From Pseudomonas tolaasii NCPPB 2192 (GTDB taxonomy: Bacteria > Pseudomonadota > Gammaproteobacteria > Pseudomonadales > Pseudomonadaceae), in the NCBI RefSeq assembly GCF_002813445.1, contig NZ_PHHD01000001.1, positions 6,200,001 through 6,264,000 of the forward strand: DNA of 64,000 bases, written 5' to 3'. Shown one piece after another: positions 36,384 to 45,181 of this stretch; positions within the stretch are counted from its first letter, which is position 1, and each line of letters opens with the position of its first letter. The position numbers and the translations under genes are program-made. Below the pieces are notes generated by a model. That model was not told where the DNA came from. It worked only from the letters and a program-made list of their open reading frames with translations, and ran no database searches.

Positions 36384-37013
36384 ATGATGACCGAGCGCCT
36401 GTTTTTCACCCACGACCACCTGACCGCCGCGCTGGAAGTACTGAGCTGCACACCCCACGAAGACCACTTTGCGGTCGTCCTGCAATCAACGATTTTTCAC
36501 CCTCAGGGCGGCGGCCAGCCATTCGACACGGGTTGGCTCGGCGACAGCCAGGTGGTACGCGTTATTCAGGAGGCTAACCGAGTGGTGCACTACGTCGATC
36601 GGCCCGTGGAGCCCGGCCCGATCATTGCGCGGGTCGATGAACAACGCCGCGCGCTGCACACCCGCCTGCATTCCGCCGGGCATTTGATCGGCAATGCCGG
36701 GGAAGCCTTGGGCTGGATGCCGATCAAGGCTCATCACTGGCCGGGCGAAGGCAAGGTCACTTTTATGCGTGGGGCGGCTGCGCAGGCCGTCGACGCCGAA
36801 GCGATTCAAACGCGCATCAACGAATGGATCACCGCCGACTACCTGCGCCACATGGTCCTGGAAGACGGCACGCGCGAAGTCGGGTTTGGCGAACTGCCTG
36901 CCTACGCCTGCGGCGGCACCCATGTGCAAGCGTTGAGCGAGTTGGGCCAAGTGACGGTTCTGGCATTGTCAGAGAAAAAGGGCGCGCTGTCGGTGCGTTA
37001 TCAAGTCAGCTGA
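36384..37013 (+). CDS. alaX: Alanyl-tRNA editing protein AlaX
   Basis: A 209-residue free-standing editing domain that removes Ser or Gly wrongly attached to tRNA-Ala. The zinc site is complete: His96 and His100 in LHSAGHLIGN, Cys176 and His180 in ACGGTH. The glycine-rich loop reads IFHPQGGGQPFDTG. It is a short AlaX without the C-Ala domain. Two ATG codons (36384 and 36387) are possible starts. The divergent LysR gene lies upstream and phoD converges. Confidence 0.93.
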   Translation: MMTERLFFTHDHLTAALEVLSCTPHEDHFAVVLQSTIFHPQGGGQPFDTGWLGDSQVVRVIQEANRVVHYVDRPVEPGPIIARVDEQRRALHTRLHSAGHLIGNAGEALGWMPIKAHHWPGEGKVTFMRGAAAQAVDAEAIQTRINEWITADYLRHMVLEDGTREVGFGELPAYACGGTHVQALSELGQVTVLALSEKKGALSVRYQVS

Positions 37014-37062
37014 GACAATAAGTGCGTTCGCCATTACGAATTCGCTTGGCTCAAATATCCTG

Positions 37063-38634
37063 CTATACCGCTATCGCCCCCGCCCGCCCCGCCTCCACCA
37101 CAAACGACTTAAGCGTAGAAACCGTGGCCAGCGGATCACGCGGGTCCGTAATCACGCGAAAATCCGTCAGCATCTTTTGCTCAGTCAACGCCACCGACAC
37201 ATACCCCCGCTGGCGGCTGTCGAAAAACTTCACATGCGGGTTGAGCGGCAGCAACTGCGAGAACGCATCAAAAGGCGGGCCGTCCGAGGTGACCGACGAG
37301 CCGACAAACTCAGTGGCGACCACCGGCGAGTTCAGATCATTGGCATCGGCGTGCAGGTCGGTGGTCCAGAACGAATGGATATCACCGCCCCAGAACACCG
37401 GGTTTTTCACCTGCCTGCGCTGGATCGACGCCAGCAGCCGGTCGCGACTGGCCATGTAGCCATCCCACCCGTCGGTCCAGTGCCCGGGCTTTTGATCTGT
37501 CAGGTCACGCTGGATCAGCGGCGCTACCAGCAAATCCTGGGCGATCACATTCCACTGCGCCGGGGACTCGGCAAAACCCCGGTCGAGCCAGGCCTCCTGT
37601 TCCCAACCAAGCATGGTACGGCGCGGGTCACGCAAGTCGGTGCAGGCGTTGTCGGCGATATGCCCCTGACGGCTGCCATTGGCCGGGATGCAGGGTTGTT
37701 CGGAGCGGTACTGGCGGCCATCAAGCACGTGGAAACGTGCCAGCCGGCCGTAATCCAGCCGCCGGTAAACACGCATGTCGGGACCCTTCGGCAGGCTGCT
37801 GGCACGCAGCGGCATGTGCTCGTAAAACGCCTGGTAGGCGGCCGCGCGCTGCTGGAGAAATTGCGCCACCGGGATCTTCGGGTCCTGGGACCAGCGGTTG
37901 GCGTAGTCATTCTGCACTTCGTGATCATCCCAGGTCGCCACGCTGGGCGCGGCGGCGTGCAGCGCCTGCAAGTCCGGGTCGGTTTTGTACAAGGCATAAC
38001 GGTTGCGGTAATCGCGCAGGCTTACCGCATTGCCGCTGCCGTGGGGCCGGATGATCTTGCCCGAATCCACCGCGTAGGAACTGTCATAGATATAGTCGCC
38101 GAGGAAGAACACCAGGTCCGGCTGCTCGGCGGCCAGGTGGCGATAGGCGCTGAAGTAGCCGCGCTCCCAATGGGAGCACGATACAAACCCCAAACGCGCT
38201 GCCGCCATGGCCTGCACGGGTGGCGAGGTGCGCGCCTGGCCCACAGGGCTTTGCGCGCCCAGACTGTCGAACTGGTACCAATACGGCCGGCCCGCCTCCA
38301 ACCCGGCGACCTCCACATGCACCGAATGGGCGAAGTGTTCGGTGGCCGTGACCTCGCCCTGGCGCACGATACGCGTCATCGCCGCATCGCTGGCGACTCG
38401 CCAGCGCACCGGCACCGCGCGGCTCAAACCGCCACGCCCATCCACGGCATTGAACAACGGCGCCAGGCGCGTCCAGATCACAAAGCCATCGGGCAACGGG
38501 TCACCCGAAGCCACGCCGAGGGTGAATGGATAGTCGACCCCGGCACTGCGCGCAAACGGGCTGAGGATCGAAAACGCCGTGGCAACCGCCAGCCCGCCGA
38601 GTACACGGCGCCGGCCCTGATCCACGCCACTCAC
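37063..38634 (-). CDS. phoD: PhoD-type alkaline phosphatase/phosphodiesterase, Tat-exported
   Basis: A 523-residue protein with a Tat signal (RRR at residues 8-10, then VLGGLAVATAFSILSPFARSA). An N-terminal Ig-like PhoD_N domain (FTLGVASGDPLPDGFVIWTRLAP) and a metallophosphatase core follow, with the iron/calcium ligands in FVSCSHWERGYFSAY, FFLGDYIYDSS, SVATWDDHEVQNDYANRW, FWGGDIHSFWTTDLH. PhoD enzymes hydrolyse phosphodiesters and monoesters outside the cytoplasm under phosphate limitation. It is coupled by a four-base overlap to the GNAT gene. No clear Pho box was found. Confidence 0.95.
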   Translation of the reverse strand: MSGVDQGRRRVLGGLAVATAFSILSPFARSAGVDYPFTLGVASGDPLPDGFVIWTRLAPLFNAVDGRGGLSRAVPVRWRVASDAAMTRIVRQGEVTATEHFAHSVHVEVAGLEAGRPYWYQFDSLGAQSPVGQARTSPPVQAMAAARLGFVSCSHWERGYFSAYRHLAAEQPDLVFFLGDYIYDSSYAVDSGKIIRPHGSGNAVSLRDYRNRYALYKTDPDLQALHAAAPSVATWDDHEVQNDYANRWSQDPKIPVAQFLQQRAAAYQAFYEHMPLRASSLPKGPDMRVYRRLDYGRLARFHVLDGRQYRSEQPCIPANGSRQGHIADNACTDLRDPRRTMLGWEQEAWLDRGFAESPAQWNVIAQDLLVAPLIQRDLTDQKPGHWTDGWDGYMASRDRLLASIQRRQVKNPVFWGGDIHSFWTTDLHADANDLNSPVVATEFVGSSVTSDGPPFDAFSQLLPLNPHVKFFDSRQRGYVSVALTEQKMLTDFRVITDPRDPLATVSTLKSFVVEAGRAGAIAV

Positions 38635-39185
38635 AGGCCACGCTCCCAGTCTTCACGCACGGCGGCGAACCCCAGCAAATCCTCGTACACGCCGTTCTTG
38701 AGAAAGGCCTGACGCAGGCACCCTTCAAACCGCAGGCCGATTTTTTCCAGGACCCGCGCCGATGCCTTGTTACGGCCAAAACACTGGCTACCCACTCGCT
38801 GTAGTGCCAACTCGGTGAACCCGAAGCCCATCACCGCGCCGGCGGCTTCGGCGGCATAACCTCTGTTGCGGGCGTGCGCCGCCACCCAGTAACCCAAATG
38901 CCCCGCGTGGTGTCGCGCGTTGATACGCAGGCTGATAACGCCGACCAACTCACCGGTTTCGCGCACATGCATGCCCAAATTGAGCAAATCGCCCGCGCGG
39001 TATTTTTCCGCGATCGACTCAATAAAGCTCTGTGCCGTTTCCAGGGTATAGGGCGAGGGAATATTGGCCGTGTTGTCAGCAATCTCAGGCCCGTTGGCGA
39101 GACTGAAAAGCGTCTCGGCCTGGTCGCTCTCGAGCGCCCGCAATAGTAGTCGCGATGTGGTCAATCGAGGCAGTTCGGTCGGCAT
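38631..39185 (-). CDS. GNAT N-acetyltransferase (RimJ/RimL-like)
   Basis: A 184-residue acetyltransferase of the Acetyltransf_3 type. LTTSRLLLRALES begins the fold, VGVISLRINARHHAGHLGYWVA leads to the acetyl-CoA loop region NRGYAAEAAGAVMGFGF, and VGSQCFGRNKASARVLEKIGLRFEG is the family end. I start at the ATG at 39185; a TTG at 39215 is the alternative. The gene ends in a four-base overlap with phoD, so the two are cotranscribed. The target is unknown. Confidence 0.88.
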   Translation of the reverse strand: MPTELPRLTTSRLLLRALESDQAETLFSLANGPEIADNTANIPSPYTLETAQSFIESIAEKYRAGDLLNLGMHVRETGELVGVISLRINARHHAGHLGYWVAAHARNRGYAAEAAGAVMGFGFTELALQRVGSQCFGRNKASARVLEKIGLRFEGCLRQAFLKNGVYEDLLGFAAVREDWERGL

Positions 39186-39375
39186 ACGGGATGGCTCAGA
39201 AGGTAAATTCTCCAAGAATGTACGGTCTTTATGTCAATTTCACTACGTCACAAAATTGCAAGGTAAATTCACTGCAATACCCGTACTAGAGCCTTCAAAA
39301 CGTAAATTAAAGTTAACCAATCGGTCATTTTCGGTTGTTAGCGTGTCGCCCCTAATTCAATGACGGGGTAACGGA

Positions 39376-39783
39376 ATGAGAACCTGGGACGAACCCAAAA
39401 AACGCAAGGCGCACATCGAATTGATCCCGATGATCGACGTGATGATGTTCCTCCTGGTGTTTTTCGTACTGGTGAGCCTGAACGTGATTCCGGCCCTCGG
39501 CATGAAAACCCAATTGCCCAGCGCCAGCAGTTCGCAACAGCTCAAACCGCAAAACAAATTCATCCTCACTCTGGGCCTGGAAGGCCAATTGCAACTCGAT
39601 GGCAAAGACCTCACGGTGGACGCTCTGGTACCGGCGCTGAAGGCCGCCGAAAAGCCGGACACCAAGTCGACGATCATCGTCAACAGCGACAAGGGCGTCG
39701 AGGTTTCGCGCCTGGTGGAAGTGATGGACACCCTGCGCCTGGGTGGCTTCACCTCCGTGTCCATTGCCACGCGTAAATCCTGA
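39376..39783 (+). CDS. exbD: ExbD/TolR-type energy transducer
   Basis: A 135-residue inner-membrane protein with one N-terminal helix holding the proton-path Asp (IELIPMIDVMMFLLVFFVLV) and a periplasmic domain (TIIVNSDKGVEVSRLVEVMDTLRLGGF). It forms the motor with the ExbB homologue at the operon end and drives TonB. It is the first gene of a four-gene operon, two bases before tonB. The 190-base upstream region shows no Fur-box-like sequence that I can see, unlike iron operons. Confidence 0.9.
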   Translation: MRTWDEPKKRKAHIELIPMIDVMMFLLVFFVLVSLNVIPALGMKTQLPSASSSQQLKPQNKFILTLGLEGQLQLDGKDLTVDALVPALKAAEKPDTKSTIIVNSDKGVEVSRLVEVMDTLRLGGFTSVSIATRKS

Positions 39784-39785
39784 TC

Positions 39786-40520
39786 ATGTACGTTCTGTTT
39801 CGTGCGCGACAGCTGCTGGGCAGTGTCCCGGCCCTGATCGCCCTGGTGCTGATTGCAATGGGCATCCAGTCACAGACGTTGAAGGTCGAGCCGGTTTACG
39901 ACGAATCCGCGGTCGAGCTGGCGCTGGTCGAGCCCGAGCCGGAAGTGGTCCCGGAACCCGTGGTGGAGCAAGAGCCGCCACCCCCGGTGATCGAGGATGA
40001 AGAGGCCGAACCGGCCCCGCCTCCGCCTCCACCAAAACCGTTGCCAAAACCCGAACCCAAGCCCAAACCGGTGCCCAAACCCAAACCTGTGGTGGCGGCC
40101 AAGCCCACGCCGACCCCCACGCCAGCCCCGCCGGTTGCAGCCAAGCCGGTCCAGGCTGCAGCAGCCCCGACACCTGCGCCCCCCGCCCCGCCGGCGCCGC
40201 CCAAGGTCGACGGCCAGGCGCTGGAAGGCGGTTACCTCAAGGGTTTGCGCAACGAGCTGGATACCTACAAGCAATACCCCACCGGCCGCCAGGCCTCCCT
40301 CGAACGCCCCAGCGGCGAAGTGGTGGTGTGGTTGCTGGTAGACCGCCAGGGCCGCGTTCTGGACTCAGGCATACAGACCCAGGCGTCGAGCATGTTGCTC
40401 AACCGAGCCGCCACCACCAGCTTGCGTCGCATCAAGCAAGTCAAGCCGTTCCCCGAGCAAGCCTTCGGGGGGCGCAATGAGCAGCGCTTCACCGCCACCT
40501 TCAACTACAGCGTGCAATAA
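39786..40520 (+). CDS. tonB: TonB family protein
   Basis: A 244-residue TonB. It has a single N-terminal membrane helix (SVPALIALVLIAMGIQ), a long Pro/Glu/Lys-rich periplasmic spacer (about residues 45-140, with PKPEPKPKPVPKPKP) and the C-terminal TonB_C domain (ELDTYKQYPTGRQASLERPSGEVVVWL to the end FTATFNYSVQ). It couples the ExbBD motor to the receptor encoded next. The dedicated tonB argues that the receptor uses its own machinery rather than the housekeeping one. Confidence 0.92.
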   Translation: MYVLFRARQLLGSVPALIALVLIAMGIQSQTLKVEPVYDESAVELALVEPEPEVVPEPVVEQEPPPPVIEDEEAEPAPPPPPPKPLPKPEPKPKPVPKPKPVVAAKPTPTPTPAPPVAAKPVQAAAAPTPAPPAPPAPPKVDGQALEGGYLKGLRNELDTYKQYPTGRQASLERPSGEVVVWLLVDRQGRVLDSGIQTQASSMLLNRAATTSLRRIKQVKPFPEQAFGGRNEQRFTATFNYSVQ

Positions 40521-40544
40521 GCACCCGACACCAGGACGACAGTG

Positions 40545-42824
40545 ATGAGGTTCACACGGATTCATCTGGCACTCGTTGCCGCAAGCATGGGCCATGGGAT
40601 GGCTATGGCAGATACAGGCGACAGTGACGTCGGCACCATTGGGGTTCAAGGCAAGGCCACTGCGGGTGGCGGCTACATGGTGCAGGAAGAAAGCATCAAG
40701 GGCCGCTCCACCGTGACCAAGGAGGCGCTGGACAAACAGACCGCCACTGGCAACGCGATCGACAAGCTCAAGTACACCCCGGGGCTGAACATCTCCAGCG
40801 AGGACAACACCGGCTTGTCGGGCTTTCGCTTCACCATGCGCGGGCTCAACTCCGACCAGGTGGGCATGTCGGTGGACGGCATGCCGATCAACGACTCCGG
40901 CAACTACGCGCTGTACTCCAACCTGCTGGGCGACCCGGAAAACATCGACCAGATCTTCGTCACCCAGGGCTCGTCCGAGGCCGACGGCCCGCACATCGGC
41001 TCCAGCGGCGGCAACATCGGCATCGTGACCATTCGCCCCACCAAGGAAACCGGGGCGTTCGTCAAACAGATCGTCGGCAGCAACGCCACCCGCAAGACCT
41101 TCGCGCGGCTCAACACCGGCGAGGTCAACGGCCTGAGCAACTGGCTGTCGGTGTCCCATACCGAAGGCGACATGTGGCGCGGTTCGGGTGCGGTGCGTGC
41201 GGACAAGGTCGAGTGGAACAGCTTCTTCGACGCCGGCAATGGCAACACCGCCAACCTGATCCTCAAGTACCACGAGCAGGACAACAACAGTTACAGCCAG
41301 TTGACCAAGGCGCAGTTCCAGCAGTACGGGCGCAAATACGATCCCTACCCGGCCAACCCGACCGTGGGCAGCAACGGCAAGCTCAACAGCTATTACGCCC
41401 TGGCGCAGAACCCGTTCCAGACCTTTACCGGCGTGCTCAACACCCAATTCAAACTGGCCGACAACCTGGCCCTGTCGGTCATCCCGTATTACTACTGGGG
41501 CAACGGCAGTGGTGTGGGTTCGTCCAGCTATGCGCTGAACCGCGGCTCCAACCAGGGCGGCGTGTTCGACCTCGGTAACCTGCCCACCGCCGCCCAATAC
41601 AACGCCGACGGTTCCTCGACCACCGGCGTGTACTACCGCCCTTCGCGCACCCAGACCTGGCGCCCGGGCATCACCACCAAACTGAACTGGGACCTGGGCG
41701 ACCACAGCCTGCAATTCGGCTACTGGTATGAGCGCGCGCGCCAAAGCCAGACCCAACCGTTCATTGCCCTGAAAAACAGCGGCAAGCCGAGCGACACCTG
41801 GCCCGATGGCGATGCCGTGGTCGACGCCAACGGCAACACCGTGCAAGGCCGTGACCGCTTCACCATTACTCCGGCGCAAAAGGTCTGGGCCCAGGACACC
41901 TGGTACATCAACCCGGACTGGACCCTGGTGGCCGGCCTGGCCTACATGAACGTCAAGCGTGACGGCACCAACCACGGCAGCCTCACCGAGCAGCCGGAAA
42001 AACGTAACCAGAGCTACAACAAACTGCTGCCCAATGCCGGCCTGAAATACCAGCTGGATGAGCGTGACCAGTTGTTCTACAGCCTGTCGCGCAACATGCG
42101 CATCCCGCAGAACTACGTGCTGTACGACAAGGGCGCCGGCTCGATCGACTCCAAGCCTGAAACCAGCTGGAACCACGAACTGGGCTGGCGTTTCACCGGT
42201 GAAGACATGACCGTGGCCGCCACCTTGTTCTACATGCAGTTCAAGGATCGCCAGGTCTCGTCCAAGGACATCAACGGTGACTTCGCCGACATCAACGCCG
42301 GCTCCGTCAACAACAGCGGCCTGGAGCTGGAATGGAGCGGCCTGCTGCCCAACCACTTCAACTATTACACCTCCTACACCTACACCAAGGCCGAGCAGCA
42401 GGACGATTTGACCGTCTACAACGCCGGCAAGGCCATCGTGTTGCCCACCAGCGGCAAGCAGTTCGCCAACGTGCCGAAGAACATGCTTGCGGCGAATATC
42501 GGCTACGACGACGGCCGTTTCTACGGCACCTTCGGCGGCAAATACACCAGCAAGTTGTTCGGCGACTTGACCAACGATGAGGCAATTTCCGGCCGCACCG
42601 TGTTCAATCTCGGCGCCGGTATCTACCTGCCGGTGGACAAGAAAGTGGTCAAGGACGCGACCCTGCGCCTGAACGTCGACAACCTGTTCGACAAGAAATA
42701 CCTGGACGGCGTGTACACCACCAAAACCAACGCGGCCACCTACAGCGGTTTCCGCGACGGCGACCCGGCGTACATCGTTGGCCTGGACCGCACGGTAACG
42801 GTTTCTCTGGAAGCCAATTTCTAA
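40545..42824 (+). CDS. TonB-dependent outer-membrane receptor
   Basis: A 759-residue receptor with a signal peptide (RIHLALVAASMGHGMAMA), a plug domain (TGNAIDKLKYTPGLNISSEDN; MRGLNSDQVGMSVDGMPIND) and a 22-strand barrel ending in the aromatic F (VTVSLEANF). A TonB box may lie in the mature N-terminus near DVGTIGVQGK. I use the ATG at 40545; a GTG at 40542 is adjacent. The barrel lacks FRAP/NPNL heme motifs in the usual form. The ligand is unknown; phosphatase and PLD neighbours hint at a phosphorus or lipid source. Confidence 0.93.
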   Translation: MRFTRIHLALVAASMGHGMAMADTGDSDVGTIGVQGKATAGGGYMVQEESIKGRSTVTKEALDKQTATGNAIDKLKYTPGLNISSEDNTGLSGFRFTMRGLNSDQVGMSVDGMPINDSGNYALYSNLLGDPENIDQIFVTQGSSEADGPHIGSSGGNIGIVTIRPTKETGAFVKQIVGSNATRKTFARLNTGEVNGLSNWLSVSHTEGDMWRGSGAVRADKVEWNSFFDAGNGNTANLILKYHEQDNNSYSQLTKAQFQQYGRKYDPYPANPTVGSNGKLNSYYALAQNPFQTFTGVLNTQFKLADNLALSVIPYYYWGNGSGVGSSSYALNRGSNQGGVFDLGNLPTAAQYNADGSSTTGVYYRPSRTQTWRPGITTKLNWDLGDHSLQFGYWYERARQSQTQPFIALKNSGKPSDTWPDGDAVVDANGNTVQGRDRFTITPAQKVWAQDTWYINPDWTLVAGLAYMNVKRDGTNHGSLTEQPEKRNQSYNKLLPNAGLKYQLDERDQLFYSLSRNMRIPQNYVLYDKGAGSIDSKPETSWNHELGWRFTGEDMTVAATLFYMQFKDRQVSSKDINGDFADINAGSVNNSGLELEWSGLLPNHFNYYTSYTYTKAEQQDDLTVYNAGKAIVLPTSGKQFANVPKNMLAANIGYDDGRFYGTFGGKYTSKLFGDLTNDEAISGRTVFNLGAGIYLPVDKKVVKDATLRLNVDNLFDKKYLDGVYTTKTNAATYSGFRDGDPAYIVGLDRTVTVSLEANF

Positions 42825-42841
42825 TTGCGAGGTAATCAAAC

Positions 42842-43486
42842 ATGGACATGAACCTGCTCCACGACATCACCTTTTATGTGATGTATGCCGCGATGGCGAT
42901 CGCGATTTTTATCACCATCGAGCGTGGCATCTACTTCGCCTACGTGCGCCGTCAGGCCCGCGCCTTGACTGAGGTACTGGGCGCCAGCGTGCACAGCGAG
43001 CGCGACTTGCCGGAAAACCTGACTCGCCGCGACAGCCTGCCGTTGAACATGGTTCGCCCGATCCTCGCGCAAAAGGCCAGCCACGGCTCGCGCAAGGACC
43101 TGGACGATGAAATCGAAACCCAGTACCTGAAGACTCGCGCACCGCTGTCGCGCAGCCTGTGGATCATCGAAACCATCACCACCGCTGCGCCGCTGTTGGG
43201 TTTGCTGGGCACCATCCTCGGCATCATCGACACCTTCAAGGCGCTGGCATCGGCCGGCGTGTCCGACCCGGGCCAGATCTCCGGTGGTATCGGTACGGCG
43301 TTGTTCGCCACCGGCCTGGGGATTGCCATCGCGCTGTTCTGCGTGGTGTTCCACAACTTCTTCCAGGACAGCCTGGAGCGCATCAACGACCAGCTGAAAA
43401 TCCTGCTGATCCGCGCCGCCACCGGTGCCCGCGTGCAGGAAGTGCCGCATCTGGTGCCGACCCCGTTGCACACTCGCACAGCGTAA
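42842..43486 (+). CDS. exbB: ExbB/TolQ/MotA-type proton channel
   Basis: A 214-residue ExbB homologue with three helices (ITFYVMYAAMAIAIFITIERGIYFAYV; LWIIETITTAAPLLGLLGTILGIIDTF; ISGGIGTALFATGLGIAIALFCVVFHNFF). The conserved Pro-Leu-Leu-Gly-Leu-Leu-Gly-Thr and TALxTTxxGLxIAIP-like stretches are present. It completes the motor with ExbD. It is the last gene of the operon, 17 bases after the receptor. The order exbD-tonB-receptor-exbB is not the common exbB-exbD-tonB order. Confidence 0.92.
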   Translation: MDMNLLHDITFYVMYAAMAIAIFITIERGIYFAYVRRQARALTEVLGASVHSERDLPENLTRRDSLPLNMVRPILAQKASHGSRKDLDDEIETQYLKTRAPLSRSLWIIETITTAAPLLGLLGTILGIIDTFKALASAGVSDPGQISGGIGTALFATGLGIAIALFCVVFHNFFQDSLERINDQLKILLIRAATGARVQEVPHLVPTPLHTRTA

Positions 43487-43506
43487 CCGCCAGAACGAAC
43501 TCACCT

Positions 43507-43660
43507 CTGTGGCGAGCGGGCTTGCCCCGCGTTGGGCTGCGAAGCGGCCCTAAAACCTGACGACGCGGTTTATCAGCTGCACCGCGTCGTTTGAATTGGG
43601 AGCGCTTCGCACTCCAACGCGGGGCAAGCCCGCTCGCCACAACAAGCCCGCTCGCCACAG
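43507..43660. repeat. Second-type REP element (GTGGCGAGCGGGC family)
   Basis: TGTGGCGAGCGGGCTTGCCC and its inverse GGGCAAGCCCGCTCGCCACA enclose inner inverted segments (GACGCGGT..ACCGCGTC; GCGAAGCG..CGCTTCGC). A third half copy follows (AACAAGCCCGCTCGCCACAG). It belongs to a different palindrome family from the GTGGGAGC elements. Confidence 0.85.
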
Positions 43661-43718
43661 ATGCTTCGTTTACCGCTTTAATGCGCCCGCTTTTGTTCTT
43701 TTGCCCGATGAGACGCCC

Positions 43719-44936
43719 ATGCCCCTCTCGATGAAGTTGCGTATCGCAGGCCTGACCGCCTTTCTCCTCAGTCCGCTGGCCCAGGCGGACTTTTCCATTC
43801 CGGGGTTTGAACTGGTGCACACCGTGCCGGTGGACACCGCGCTTGCCACCGCCGATTTGCGCCAGCCGGGGCCCGTATGGATCGAGCTGTTCGACGCGGC
43901 GAAAACCCGCATTGATATCGGCCAGTTCTACGCCGCCGACCACCCAGGCTCGGTGATGGACACGGTAATCGAACACCTGGAAGCCGCCGGCAAACGCGGT
44001 GTGAAGATTCGCTTTCTGCTGGAAGAAAAAGGCATCAAATTGTCGGAAGCGTCCACCCTGGAACGCTTGCGCGCGATCCCCAACCTGACCTTTCGCGTGC
44101 TGCCCTACGGCCAGTTGAGCGGCGGAATCATCCACGCCAAATACATGGTGGTGGACGGCCAGCAGGCGTTTGTCGGCAGCCAGAATTTCGACTGGCGCTC
44201 GCTGGAACATATCCACGAAACCGGGCTGCGCATCAGCGACGCAAACGTGGTTGGCCAGGTGCAGGCGATCTTCGATCAGGACTGGCAAGCGCAAGCGGCG
44301 TTGAGCGAAAACAAACCCGTGCCTCTGCCCGCAGCGGGCCAGGCACCTGCGCGCACCGGCAATTATCTGGTGGCCAGCCCGCAACACTACAACCCGCCCG
44401 GCGTGGGCGACTCACAGCTGGAACTGCCGCGCCTGCTGGGCGAAGCGAAAAAGGAAGTACGCGTACAACTGCTGGACTACGCGCCGCTGTCCTATGGGCC
44501 TGACAGAACCCGGCCCTATTACGCGGTGATCGACAACGCCGTGCGCGCCGCCGCTGCGCGCGGGGTGTCGGTCAAACTGATGGTGTCGAACTGGAACACC
44601 GACGCGCTGGAACTGCCCTACCTCAAGAGCCTCGCGGTGCTGCCCAACATCGAAGTGAAAATCGTCACCCTGCCCGAAGCCAAACAGGGGTTTATTCCAT
44701 ACGCGCGGGTGATTCACAGCAAAACCATGGAAATCGACGGCCAGGTGGCGTGGGTCGGTACCAGCAATTGGCTGGGCGGCTACCTCGATAATTCACGCAA
44801 CCTGGAGGTGGTGATGCGCAGCGAGGCGATGGCCCGGCGTATAGGAGAACTGCACGAGCAGTTGTGGGATGGGCCGTATGCCAAGTCGCTGGATGTAGCG
44901 GCGCAGTACCCGGAGCCACATCCCGGTAAACCGTGA
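43719..44936 (+). CDS. Secreted phospholipase D-like protein (two HKD motifs)
   Basis: A 405-residue protein with a signal peptide (KLRIAGLTAFLLSPLAQA) and two PLD repeats: His139-x-Lys141-x4-Asp146 in HAKYMVVDG and His333-x-Lys335-x4-Asp340 in HSKTMEIDG, each followed by the GSxN/GTSN element. That is the complete active site of the PLD superfamily, acting in the periplasm or outside the cell on phosphodiesters. I start at the ATG at 43719, since the frame upstream runs through the REP element. Its position after the TonB operon and near phoD suggests, but does not prove, a phospholipid-scavenging set. Confidence 0.9.
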   Translation: MPLSMKLRIAGLTAFLLSPLAQADFSIPGFELVHTVPVDTALATADLRQPGPVWIELFDAAKTRIDIGQFYAADHPGSVMDTVIEHLEAAGKRGVKIRFLLEEKGIKLSEASTLERLRAIPNLTFRVLPYGQLSGGIIHAKYMVVDGQQAFVGSQNFDWRSLEHIHETGLRISDANVVGQVQAIFDQDWQAQAALSENKPVPLPAAGQAPARTGNYLVASPQHYNPPGVGDSQLELPRLLGEAKKEVRVQLLDYAPLSYGPDRTRPYYAVIDNAVRAAAARGVSVKLMVSNWNTDALELPYLKSLAVLPNIEVKIVTLPEAKQGFIPYARVIHSKTMEIDGQVAWVGTSNWLGGYLDNSRNLEVVMRSEAMARRIGELHEQLWDGPYAKSLDVAAQYPEPHPGKP

Positions 44937-44940
44937 CCCC

Positions 44941-45030
44941 TGTGGGAGCGGGCTTGCCCGCGATAGCAGTGCATCAGCCACCGCAAGAGTCGGCTGACAT
45001 TCTGCCATCGCGGGCAAGCCCGCTCCCACA
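44941..45030. repeat. REP-type palindrome pair
   Basis: TGTGGGAGCGGGCTTGCCCG and the inverse CGGGCAAGCCCGCTCCCACA are separated by about 45 bases, just after the PLD gene. Confidence 0.88.
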
Positions 45031-45181
45031 TTTGGATCTCCACACCCCGGGGGATTCGAGTAAGACATTTCTGACAGCAACGCCTCCCAATCCATGGCGT
45101 GGTGATGGTAGTGTGTGGAAATGTTTCTGACAGATCGATCAGAAACCCCTTACTCACGACCTGCAAAGGAATGCTCTACCC

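Noticed and set aside
39186..39375. Fur box upstream of the exbD-tonB operon
   Set aside because: No GATAATGATAATCATTATC-like 19-mer could be found by eye; a matrix search would be needed to exclude a weak site.
39784..40274. Long Gly/Arg-rich open frames on the minus strand opposite tonB
   Set aside because: They are antisense shadows of the Pro/Lys/Glu-rich TonB spacer; the plus-strand frame has the TonB domains and operon spacing.
40365..42839. An 824-codon open frame antisense to the TonB-dependent receptor
   Set aside because: High-GC shadow with biased composition (Val, Gln, His, Gly); the plus strand encodes a full receptor with signal peptide, plug and barrel.
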